Shown here piece by piece: positions 16,629 to 25,434 of a stretch of DNA of 30,047 bases. The notes beneath the pieces are model-generated. The model worked only from the letters and a program-made list of their open reading frames with translations, was not told the origin of the DNA and did not search any database. Each line of letters begins with the position of its first letter. Within the stretch, counting starts at the first letter, position 1. Source of the DNA: a virus; the IMG/VR virus record IMGVR_UViG_3300046787_000693, positions 1 to 30,047 of that record; one strand, given 5' to 3'. The position numbers and the translations under genes are program-made.

Positions 16629-18461
16629 ATGGCAAAAAAAATATCATACGCAACCAGAGACTTTGCGGGATTAAGACAAGAATTAGTTAACCTAACAAAA
16701 GAATATTATCCTGACTTGGTAAAAAATACCAATGATGCATCGATATTTTCGGTGTTATTGGATTTAAATGCTGCGGTTGCGGATAACTTACACTTTCATA
16801 TCGATAGAGTTTGGCAAGAAACGATGTTAGATTTTGCTCAACAAAGACAATCACTTTTTCATATTGCGAAAACGTACGGAATTAAAATTCCGGGTAATAG
16901 ACCATCGGTAACATTAGTCGACTTCTCAATTAATGTACCTGTTAGAGGTGATAAGGAAGATGAAAGATATTTGGGTAACATAAAGACAGGAGCACAAATA
17001 TCAGGAGGTGGACAAATCTTTGAAACAATTGCCGATATAGACTTTTCAAATCCTTTTAATGATAAAGGGGAACCGAATAGACTTAAGATTCCTAATTTTG
17101 ACGCTAATAATACGTTAGTTTCATATACAATTACAAAAAGAGAAGCCGTAGTTAACGGAGTATCAAGAGTATATAGAAGGGTAATCACCGAATTAGACCA
17201 AAAACCATTTTTAAAATTATATTTACCTGAACAAAATGTTTTAGGTGTTTCGGCAATCATACATAAAGAAGGAACATCATTCGGGGCCAACCCAACAACA
17301 AGTGAGTTCATGTCAACAACCAATAAATGGTACGAAGTTAAATCACTTATTCAAGATAAAGTTTTCATACCAGATTCAACTTCAGTATCAGATAAAGATA
17401 ATTTCAAGGCAGGAACGTATAAGTCCGTAACAAATAAATTCGTAACCGAATACACACCTGAAGGATATTTTTCATTAACATTTGGTTCTGGTAACGTTGA
17501 ACCACTCGATAATTTAGACAATTATATGACAAACTCACTTAAAGTGAATTTGGCAAGTTATTTAAATAACACTTCATTAGGTGCAATTCCTAAAGCTAAC
17601 TCAACTATATTCATAAAATATAGAATTGGTGGTGGTAAAGATTCCAATTTAGGGGTTAGTGTCATTAATAGTATAGATAACGTAGAATTCGACGTAAGTG
17701 GTCCTAATTCGTCTTATAATACACAAGTGATACAATCACTTAGGGTGAGTAATATTACTCCTGCAGTGGGTGGTGCAGATCAACCTACAATAGAAGAATT
17801 AAGAAACATGATTTCATATAACTTCGCAGCACAAAATAGAGCGGTAACTTTAAATGATTATAAATCGTTAATCGAAACAATGCCGTCCACATTTGGGGCA
17901 CCCGCAAAGGTTAACGTAATGGAAGAAGATAACAAAGTAAGAGTCAAATTATTGTCTTACGACGATAAAGGTAACTTAACTGACATTGTTTCCAACACAT
18001 TAAAGAATAATATCATTAATTATCTTTCAGAATATAGAATGATTAATGATTATATTGACATTGCAAGTGGAGAGGTAATTGACTTATCTTTACAAATGGA
18101 TTTAATTATTGATAAAAATGAAAACCCAACTGATATTATCAGAACGGCAATTCAAAATACAACCGATTTCTTTGCAATTGAAAAAAGAAAAATGGGTGAC
18201 CCGTTATTTTTAGGGGATTTAATTAGAGAAGTTGGGGCGATAAATGGAGTTGTTAACGTTGTTGATATTAGAGTTTTCAATTTAATAGGTGGTAATTATT
18301 CATCATCTGAAGTTGCTCAAAGTTATAAAGACCAAAACACAAAAGAAATTCAACAATCTGATATGACCATTTTCATGAAGTCAAATCAAATTTTTCAAAT
18401 AAGATTTCCAAATGTGGATATTAAGGTGAGAACTAAAACTTTAGGAACGACTACATTTTAA
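16629..18461 (+). CDS. 6: Baseplate wedge protein, gp6/J-like (610 aa)
   Basis: A gp6-type wedge protein whose dimers form the inner ring of the baseplate. The N-terminus (RDFAGLRQELVNLTKEYYPD, then DASIFSVLLDLNAAVADNLH and DRVWQETMLDFAQQRQSLFH) is the recognisable start of gp6/J-type proteins. The central part, about residues 330-450, has the J-like core, with GGGKDSNLGVSVINSI, PAVGGADQPTIEELRNMISY and AVTLNDYKSLIETMPS. The C-terminal part contains NGVVNVVDIRVFN. T4 gp6 is 660 aa, a close length. It starts one base after the gp25-like stop, reproducing the conserved 25-6 pairing of contractile tails. A 54-base gap with a hairpin follows. Confidence 0.87.
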   Translation: MAKKISYATRDFAGLRQELVNLTKEYYPDLVKNTNDASIFSVLLDLNAAVADNLHFHIDRVWQETMLDFAQQRQSLFHIAKTYGIKIPGNRPSVTLVDFSINVPVRGDKEDERYLGNIKTGAQISGGGQIFETIADIDFSNPFNDKGEPNRLKIPNFDANNTLVSYTITKREAVVNGVSRVYRRVITELDQKPFLKLYLPEQNVLGVSAIIHKEGTSFGANPTTSEFMSTTNKWYEVKSLIQDKVFIPDSTSVSDKDNFKAGTYKSVTNKFVTEYTPEGYFSLTFGSGNVEPLDNLDNYMTNSLKVNLASYLNNTSLGAIPKANSTIFIKYRIGGGKDSNLGVSVINSIDNVEFDVSGPNSSYNTQVIQSLRVSNITPAVGGADQPTIEELRNMISYNFAAQNRAVTLNDYKSLIETMPSTFGAPAKVNVMEEDNKVRVKLLSYDDKGNLTDIVSNTLKNNIINYLSEYRMINDYIDIASGEVIDLSLQMDLIIDKNENPTDIIRTAIQNTTDFFAIEKRKMGDPLFLGDLIREVGAINGVVNVVDIRVFNLIGGNYSSSEVAQSYKDQNTKEIQQSDMTIFMKSNQIFQIRFPNVDIKVRTKTLGTTTF

Positions 18462-18472
18462 AATGTTTTTTA

Positions 18473-18514
18473 CTTATAATAGTAGAAAATCTCCGGGTTT
18501 CTATTTATTATAAG
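18473..18514 (+). promoter_or_regulatory. Near-palindromic hairpin abutting the start of the 1283-aa gene
   Basis: The left arm CTTATAATA (18473-18481) pairs with TATTATAAG (18506-18514). Inside it TAGAAA (18483-18488) pairs with TTTCTA (18498-18503) across a 1x2 internal loop. The apical loop ATCTCCGGG holds the only G/C-rich bases. The structure ends one base before ATG 18516 and has no T-run after it, so it is not a standard terminator. It may control initiation, mark an mRNA processing site or be an operator; all are inference. Confidence 0.5.
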
Positions 18515-18515
18515 A

Positions 18516-21500
18516 ATGATGCAAAAACATAGAATTTCGACAGACATCGGTAAAGACCAAAGGGTAACCGTTGAACTAAAACAAGATTACGATTTACTTG
18601 AGATTTTATCACTAAAATTCTCACAGAAAGAGGCGTATACATCATTATGTGCCGATTACGGTGTGGTATGTGGTAGAATTAGTGTTAATAATGGGTTTGG
18701 TATTCCAAACGCCAGAGTTTCTATATTTGTACCCCAAACAGAGAAACATTCAACTGATCCGGTTATTTCAGCACTTTACCCATTTACATCTGTTACCGAC
18801 AAAAATGATGCGGGATACAGATACAATCTTTTACCTGCAAGACAACAACATGGTGGACATGAACCAACAGGAACGTTCCCTGACCAAACTGATATTTTAT
18901 CAAGAGAAGAACAATTAGAAATTTACGAAACGTATTATTCTTATACGGTTAAAACAAATAGTGCGGGTGACTTCATGATATGGGGTGTACCACTTGGACA
19001 ACAAACAATACACGTTGACGTTGATTTGTCAGACATTGGTTGTTTTTCACTAAGACCTGATGATTTTATTAGACAAGGAAAAGGTGTTGATAATTTTAAA
19101 TCAACCTACCAATATAAATCATCACCTGATTTAAATACATTACCACAAATTGTATCATTCGATAAGACAATAGAAGTTTTTCCATTTTGGGGAAATGTTG
19201 ACTTATGTGAAATTGGAATCACAAGAACTGACTTTGATTTATCGGACAGAGGTATAAAAATCGAACCGAAGGCGTATTTCTTAGGTTCAGTATTCTCAGA
19301 CCAAGGTAAAAATTCAGTAAATAAAAACTGTACACCAACCGGTACTATGGGTCAGAAATGTAGTTTAATTTCTGAACCTGCAGTCATTGAGGTCCTGCGT
19401 TTTACTTCACATAAAGACGAAAACAACAGACCAATACTTGAAACATACGAAATTCATGAAGATATAAGTGATGACGGGGCATTTGTTTTACCATTACCTA
19501 TGAACATGGAATACGAATACACAAATGAATTTGGTGAATTAGAAATTACTAATGACCCAAATAAAGGTATTCCAACTTCAGCTTGTTATAGATTTAGAAT
19601 ATCTGTAAAAAATCAATCATTGGGTAGAACCCGAGCAACTGCGAGTTACTTAATACCAAATATTAGAGAATACAACACAAGTGATTCGGAAATTGAAAAA
19701 TCATATGCTTGGTCAACTGATTGGTCAGATTACCCAACGGATGCGTTATCGGATAATATCATTTTTAATAACGTATACGGTAGTTTTTACCCACAAGATT
19801 ATTTCTATAGATTTAATTATAATAAAGTTTACGGAGTATCTTCATTTATGGGGTCTTACTTCTCAAGTGGTGGATTAAATAGACATACTTATTTGGGTAT
19901 AAAAGAAATTTCACCTAAAGAAGAAGAGGATTGTCAAAATAGTGTGGTTACTCCACCAATAAATTGGGCAATACAAAATTTTAATTTCTTAATATTACTT
20001 GCAATCATTATTAATATTTTTGAAAAATTAATCTATTACGCATTTATTGCAGCGGTACAGGTATTAATTATACCGTTCCAAGCCTTGTATGAATTTAGAA
20101 TTTACATACGAGCACTCCGTATCACATTCATTGATTGGAGACCATTTGGTTGGATGGATTCGGGTGTTATTGAACCATTACAACGATTTGGAACCGTTAG
20201 GTTAGGTATAGCAATCTACCCTGAATGTGAAACTTGTGATAACTTAGATTATAGTAATAGTGCTTCGGATGTTAATCCGGACCCTTCTACTATCTATGTT
20301 CCGGTTATGTCTGGTGTTGCCACGTCACAACCATATCTTACGGGATGTTTTCCCGATGATGATGCAAGTACGATATATATTAAATTACCATATATTGGTC
20401 AAGATAATTATATCGACCCACCATGCGATTTGACGGTATCACCTTCAGTCGGTGGATCATTTATTAATACAATTACGGATGACTTCTCGGGAAAATATGT
20501 GATTAAATTTTTAAGAACAGGTAAGTTTGGTGTCATTGATTTAATTAAAGTCCAATATGCGGGAACAGGACCTGACGTGTATTATTTTAACGACACACAA
20601 CAATTAACTTACACAACAAGTGGAGAGGGTCCAAGAGAACTTGAAGATTATGTAATTTATGATAGTACACAACGACTTATTAGTGGTCAAAGTGGAAACG
20701 GTAGTACCAATAGTGAATTACAGGGAGGATGTCAACAATATGTTACGGTTTATGATGAAACTGCCGTTTATGGAACTTATTGTGTGACGGACCCTAATAC
20801 TCAATACGGTTCACTATCCACAAATAACATACAAGGTTTCGGTACACAAAATGCGGTTACATGTACAGGTGGTAAACTTAAAGTAGGGCAAGTTATTGGA
20901 TATGATAGTAACCCATGTGGAACCTGTGCAACGAAAAGTGGATTTTCTGAATTTAGATATGGGTTATTTACAATTATTCCGGCAGCTAAATCAAGTAATT
21001 GGGATAATAACTTTAAAGCAATTACTGAATATGCAAATAGAAAGTTAGTTGCAAAATTATTCTGTGAAGGAGTTTCAAATTATTCATTCTTAGATAACTG
21101 GTTAACCGGTTCACTTTATTTCTTTCCATTTAAACAAAAAGTTAGATGGGATGACGAAGCAACATTAGATTTAAATTATGCACGTACAAGATATTGTGAC
21201 GATTTAGTTTATTTTAAGATAGGAACAATTGAAAGTCCTGACAAGAGATTCTATTACCGTTCAGCATACACAAATAACGGAGATACGTTTAGTGTGGCTA
21301 GAGGTACTTTAGGTCACCCAACAACAGTTGTTGATTTAGGTCCGAGAGATGAGTTTATTAAAGAGATATGTATTGACCCATCATTAGACCCTAACTGTTC
21401 AGTTATAAGAAATATTGGACCAACGTCATATCAAAATCATAAAGAAATGTTAGGACTCTACATTAATTATAGATTAGATACTATGAATGGTGGTGGTACA

Positions 21501-22367
21501 TATAAAGACTTCTTTAAGAATGACGGTTTTAATTATTCATTACCAAATAAAATGGATGGTCATGTCTTGAATGGGGATATATTACAATTGATTTCTATTA
21601 ACAGTGAAGCGGGAATTGAAGAATTTGATTTACAAAATAGAGATTATGGAGTTTATAATCCACAAATTTTAGATAATGAAGAATACCCAACATTATTAGA
21701 TGGTGGACCAATTCCGATTAATCTATTTTTAGACCCGGGTGAAGGTTACCGAGTTAGGTCATGTTTAAATGAACCGGGTAGACTTACTGAATCATCACAA
21801 AAAGTTCCATTTTATTTATGGGATAAAAAAGGTACAGGATTCGGTAGTGGATTTAACCAAGCGTGGGATTACCCGACGACAATGGTACAACCATTACAAG
21901 GAATGACATATGCTTACAAATATAGTGGAGATACAACACACCCTTACGTTTTATTCCCTATGGGAGAAGATTATTCAGGAAATGTTATCACAATATCAAA
22001 CATACAAGTCGGTGATTTTGATTTTGATATCGTAGACACAACAGATGTGAGGTCATTATATTCAATGCAAGAAGAAGGGTTTAGAGTATTAGTAGTTACG
22101 AGTGGAACAATAGTTGCACCGATAACAGGAACGTTATACACGAGAGTGGGTAACGCAACTCCTAATAGTACATCAAACTGGTCATCACAACAATGGAATA
22201 ACGATGTTGATTTCGTAATCAAACCTACAACTTCAAACTATAATGGTAATAAACAAATTTTATCTACACCATTTTTATTTTATTTTGGATTGAGACCCGG
22301 TAAAACTGCGGTTGATAAATTTATTGAAAGATTTGGGCCAAAAGGAGCCTTCCCGTCAGCTGAATAA
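18516..22367 (+). CDS. Large baseplate/tail protein in the gp7 position with an internal hydrophobic segment (1283 aa)
   Basis: An unrecognised large structural protein directly downstream of the gp6-like gene, the place of gp7 in T4 (1032 aa); equivalence is inferred from order and size. Residues about 46-170 look like one carboxypeptidase-regulatory/CnaB-type beta-sandwich with a long insertion: VVCGRISVNNGFGIPNARVS, then TNSAGDFMIWGVPLGQQTIH. Residues about 489-521 are strongly hydrophobic (FLILLAIIINIF, then LIYYAFIAAVQVLIIPF), long enough for one or two membrane helices, which is odd for a baseplate protein. It is cysteine-rich, with clusters such as CETC and CGTC. The rest is beta-rich with many Tyr and Gly. 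The start could be either of the two adjacent Met codons. Its stop overlaps the next ATG by one base. Confidence 0.6.
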   Translation: MMQKHRISTDIGKDQRVTVELKQDYDLLEILSLKFSQKEAYTSLCADYGVVCGRISVNNGFGIPNARVSIFVPQTEKHSTDPVISALYPFTSVTDKNDAGYRYNLLPARQQHGGHEPTGTFPDQTDILSREEQLEIYETYYSYTVKTNSAGDFMIWGVPLGQQTIHVDVDLSDIGCFSLRPDDFIRQGKGVDNFKSTYQYKSSPDLNTLPQIVSFDKTIEVFPFWGNVDLCEIGITRTDFDLSDRGIKIEPKAYFLGSVFSDQGKNSVNKNCTPTGTMGQKCSLISEPAVIEVLRFTSHKDENNRPILETYEIHEDISDDGAFVLPLPMNMEYEYTNEFGELEITNDPNKGIPTSACYRFRISVKNQSLGRTRATASYLIPNIREYNTSDSEIEKSYAWSTDWSDYPTDALSDNIIFNNVYGSFYPQDYFYRFNYNKVYGVSSFMGSYFSSGGLNRHTYLGIKEISPKEEEDCQNSVVTPPINWAIQNFNFLILLAIIINIFEKLIYYAFIAAVQVLIIPFQALYEFRIYIRALRITFIDWRPFGWMDSGVIEPLQRFGTVRLGIAIYPECETCDNLDYSNSASDVNPDPSTIYVPVMSGVATSQPYLTGCFPDDDASTIYIKLPYIGQDNYIDPPCDLTVSPSVGGSFINTITDDFSGKYVIKFLRTGKFGVIDLIKVQYAGTGPDVYYFNDTQQLTYTTSGEGPRELEDYVIYDSTQRLISGQSGNGSTNSELQGGCQQYVTVYDETAVYGTYCVTDPNTQYGSLSTNNIQGFGTQNAVTCTGGKLKVGQVIGYDSNPCGTCATKSGFSEFRYGLFTIIPAAKSSNWDNNFKAITEYANRKLVAKLFCEGVSNYSFLDNWLTGSLYFFPFKQKVRWDDEATLDLNYARTRYCDDLVYFKIGTIESPDKRFYYRSAYTNNGDTFSVARGTLGHPTTVVDLGPRDEFIKEICIDPSLDPNCSVIRNIGPTSYQNHKEMLGLYINYRLDTMNGGGTYKDFFKNDGFNYSLPNKMDGHVLNGDILQLISINSEAGIEEFDLQNRDYGVYNPQILDNEEYPTLLDGGPIPINLFLDPGEGYRVRSCLNEPGRLTESSQKVPFYLWDKKGTGFGSGFNQAWDYPTTMVQPLQGMTYAYKYSGDTTHPYVLFPMGEDYSGNVITISNIQVGDFDFDIVDTTDVRSLYSMQEEGFRVLVVTSGTIVAPITGTLYTRVGNATPNSTSNWSSQQWNNDVDFVIKPTTSNYNGNKQILSTPFLFYFGLRPGKTAVDKFIERFGPKGAFPSAE

Positions 22368-24148
22368 TGGAAGAAAGTAAAAAAATAATATTACCTAGTA
22401 AGAAATTTACAAAGGCACCCGAAGAAGAACTTAGTATTAAGTTAGATTTAGAAACGTCAGAATCATTAATGAGAATTGGTGATAAGGATATCATTTTGGA
22501 TGTTGCTGAATTATTTAACAAAGAACGTAACGAAAGTAAAAATTATAAAATTTACGGAAAAATGAGAATGATTTTTCGTAACATGTATAGTGGTTCTTCA
22601 GAATATTCATACATAGAAGAGAGATTATACCTTAACGGAGACGGAAGTAATAATAACTTTGAGGGATTTTTACCTTACGATGAATTTGCCTTTTTAAGGA
22701 GAGATTTATATAGAGAGGTTAACGTTCCGAACGCAGGAAGTACATTAGGTACATTCTCACAAAATTTACAGTTCTCAGGTTCTACGAGTCATAGAACAAT
22801 CACACCGTTAATTGCACCATATCATAATTGGAACATTTATTTAAGTTATGCTTATGATAGTGATTCGGATTTCCCTATTGAATATACTTTAAATGATGGA
22901 ATAACGGCTAAAGTTAAAAAATCATTTACGTCGAAAGACGGTATTCCGTTTAGAGTAACAAATAACGGTAAATGGTACACATTAACGTCACCTGTTGAAC
23001 ATGGTATGAGTGAAGGTGAATATATAACCATATCGGGTAATACATTACTTAATAACGTTGATTTGAAAATAAAAACATTTTATATCAATAGTGTCGGGGA
23101 TGAGATTTATAACTCTGAAAAATATGTTATCAATATTTTAAAAACTCAATTTAAAAGTGGTTACACATTATCAAGTGATGTAATTGTGTTAGGTAAGAGA
23201 TGTTTAGACATAAATAATATCGTGGATTCAACTTCAAGATATTATGTCCATAAAAATAAAACATTAACAAATATCAATGATTACATTATGGACCAAATTG
23301 GGTTCGAGACTCCAATATTTGAAGATGAGAAAAAAATATTGTTTGAAAATAGTGTGGGCGATAACGATGTGATTGTTGAAAGAAACAGAATGGAATCGGT
23401 TTTATATGATTTCAAGGAACCGTTAGTATTAACAGGATTAACAAATAATTTAGGATTCACTCCAACTGAAGTATTTTTAACAACAATTTTTAGAAATGGT
23501 GATGGTTATTTTGATTACCCACCTAAAGTTGGGTATAAATTTAATTTCCATAACACATGGATTGACGATCACTTCGAGGGTGAAACTGCAATTGAAACTG
23601 GTATAACGGGAACCACAACATTTAATGGTGTGGGTGGGTTCACATTTACAGGTGGAACCGAATTACCGGAAGGAACGGTATTAATCGGTGCGTTTGTAGA
23701 ATATAACCCAAAAGAAATGAAGGAAAGAACGATAAGTGAACCATTCCATAAAATAACAATAAGAAAAGATATTTTAGACCACGGTCAAGATACTGATGTG
23801 GTTAATTTTAGAGGTTCATCACCTCAAAATCCATTTGGAATTTATTACCAAGCACATCATAAAATTAAATTAAGAGAATTGTCACCATATACGGAAACGG
23901 CAATTACTAATGACGTTTATAACCTTCCTGAAAACACAAATTACGATTCAACTGAAAAAGTTTGGAGATGGAGAGATTTATACGACCATGGTTATGTGGA
24001 TGTTGACGGATTCGGGACAAATTTTCCATTTATTAATGGACAACATTACGTTAAAAATGATTTTAATTTCTATTTAAGAAATGAGAGGTTTTTTAATAAT
24101 AAACAAGACGGTTTAACAAACTTCAATAATAGAAAAATAGACTGTTAA
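22367..24148 (+). CDS. Unknown tail/baseplate structural protein (593 aa)
   Basis: I do not recognise this protein. The first 50 residues are charged and probably helical (ILPSKKFTKAPEEELSIKLD). The remainder reads as alternating beta strands rich in Tyr, Asn, Asp and Gly, with only two cysteines (C272 region and the final residue). A Gly/Thr-rich stretch near residues 410-440 (ETGITGTTTFNGVGGFTFTG) resembles turns in fibre or adhesin proteins. There is no signal peptide or membrane segment. It is coupled to its neighbours: ATG overlaps the previous stop by one base and the next gene starts directly after its stop. The position after the gp7-position protein suggests an outer baseplate or short-fibre component, by context only. 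Confidence 0.6.
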   Translation: MEESKKIILPSKKFTKAPEEELSIKLDLETSESLMRIGDKDIILDVAELFNKERNESKNYKIYGKMRMIFRNMYSGSSEYSYIEERLYLNGDGSNNNFEGFLPYDEFAFLRRDLYREVNVPNAGSTLGTFSQNLQFSGSTSHRTITPLIAPYHNWNIYLSYAYDSDSDFPIEYTLNDGITAKVKKSFTSKDGIPFRVTNNGKWYTLTSPVEHGMSEGEYITISGNTLLNNVDLKIKTFYINSVGDEIYNSEKYVINILKTQFKSGYTLSSDVIVLGKRCLDINNIVDSTSRYYVHKNKTLTNINDYIMDQIGFETPIFEDEKKILFENSVGDNDVIVERNRMESVLYDFKEPLVLTGLTNNLGFTPTEVFLTTIFRNGDGYFDYPPKVGYKFNFHNTWIDDHFEGETAIETGITGTTTFNGVGGFTFTGGTELPEGTVLIGAFVEYNPKEMKERTISEPFHKITIRKDILDHGQDTDVVNFRGSSPQNPFGIYYQAHHKIKLRELSPYTETAITNDVYNLPENTNYDSTEKVWRWRDLYDHGYVDVDGFGTNFPFINGQHYVKNDFNFYLRNERFFNNKQDGLTNFNNRKIDC

Positions 24149-25417
24149 ATGGAAATTTTAAGAAAAAATGAAGATTTAAGTATTGTTATTAACAAAGAAC
24201 AAGATTTTCAAACAAATTTAGGGTGGCAAGACAACATGGTTCAATTTGAGGATGAAGTATTATCTACTATCATCAATCCAATTGAGAACTACGAAACTGT
24301 TCGATATGTACATTCACCATATACATGTTCCGGTGGGGTAACCCAAACGGATATTTGGTTTTATTTTTATTTTATTGATAATAACAACAGTTACAATAAC
24401 GGATTAGATTATAATTTAGTGGGGATTACTTCAGAGGAGAACTCTAAAATGTTAAAACAATCAACTGAAAGTTTTTTTAGATTAGAATTTTTTAAAACAC
24501 CGAACGACGAAACTCCAACAAGAATTAATCGTAAATTAGTTTTTGCGAAAAATCTGTCATTACCGTTAGGTGAAAAATATTTTTATACTCCACTTAAAGA
24601 TTACATTCATTTACCTGTCTTTAAAGGTTCAAATGTTGAGAACAAAGAAAACATGTATCTTTTTTGGTTCCAAGATGATAGTGTATTATCAGAAACGACA
24701 TTAACAGGGAATACGTTTTGGGTTACTGCAAAATTTTTTAATGCCAAAGACGGTACAATTATAGATTTCGTCAATTCTAATTTCCAAGATACACATGAAA
24801 TTAATGAAAGTAACGACATGTATTATAAAGTTGTAATTGATAAGACCGACTACTCATATCAGATTTCAGGTTATACTGGGACAACTGGCGACAGAATGGG
24901 GTTAAGATGTAATCCAATTACTTTTTATGAAAAAGGAGGTACATCACCTGTTACCCCAACGCCAACACCAACAGTAACGCCAACACCGACGTTAACAATT
25001 ACACCTACACCGAGTATGACACCAACATTGAACAACACACCTACACCTTCCCCATCGCCAACACAGGCGGGTGAACTTTATGATACGTACGTTGATTTTG
25101 CATTATCGTTTGACCCGGGTAATAGTGGGTACATGGATGTATTCACAAACGGCGAATTTTCACACAGATTAAATTATGACGGTGCAGTTTTCCAAGTTCA
25201 TTTATTAGAAGGTGACTCGTTTTATTGTATCATAACTCACACTGCACGTTCCAATAGTGGACAAAACGGACAAATAATTACAAACGAAAATGATTACACC
25301 ATTGATGTGACAGTAACAGGACCGGGAGCGTTACCTGAAAGTGTAACTGGACCAACGACGATAATCACTGCCGGTAATACTTATAGTGTATACGGAATCT
25401 GTGGATTCTTGGTATAA
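24149..25417 (+). CDS. Tail protein with a Thr-Pro linker and a C-terminal beta-rich domain (422 aa)
   Basis: An unrecognised protein in three parts. Residues 1-264 are a beta-rich domain that probably attaches to the virion. Residues 265-305 are a low-complexity Thr/Pro/Ser linker (for example [20 protein letters not shown]). Residues 306-422 are a compact beta-sandwich-like domain (TYVDFALSFDPGNSGYMDVF, later YTIDVTVTGPGALPES) that ends in YSVYGICGFLV. The linker is the same type as the much longer one in the next gene, which suggests these are modular host-contact proteins that exchange tip domains. It starts directly after the previous stop. Nothing identifies the ligand. Confidence 0.65.
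   Translation: MEILRKNEDLSIVINKEQDFQTNLGWQDNMVQFEDEVLSTIINPIENYETVRYVHSPYTCSGGVTQTDIWFYFYFIDNNNSYNNGLDYNLVGITSEENSKMLKQSTESFFRLEFFKTPNDETPTRINRKLVFAKNLSLPLGEKYFYTPLKDYIHLPVFKGSNVENKENMYLFWFQDDSVLSETTLTGNTFWVTAKFFNAKDGTIIDFVNSNFQDTHEINESNDMYYKVVIDKTDYSYQISGYTGTTGDRMGLRCNPITFYEKGGTSPVTPTPTPTVTPTPTLTITPTPSMTPTLNNTPTPSPSPTQAGELYDTYVDFALSFDPGNSGYMDVFTNGEFSHRLNYDGAVFQVHLLEGDSFYCIITHTARSNSGQNGQIITNENDYTIDVTVTGPGALPESVTGPTTIITAGNTYSVYGICGFLV
24941..25063 (+). repeat. Short Thr-Pro coding repeat (41 residues)
   Basis: An ACN-CCN type repeat encoding TPTPT-like sequence inside the 422-aa gene. It is A/C-rich and G-poor on the + strand, like the long repeat at 26065-27381, and separates two folded domains. 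Confidence 0.85.
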
Positions 25418-25434
25418 AAATTTTAAAATAGTTA

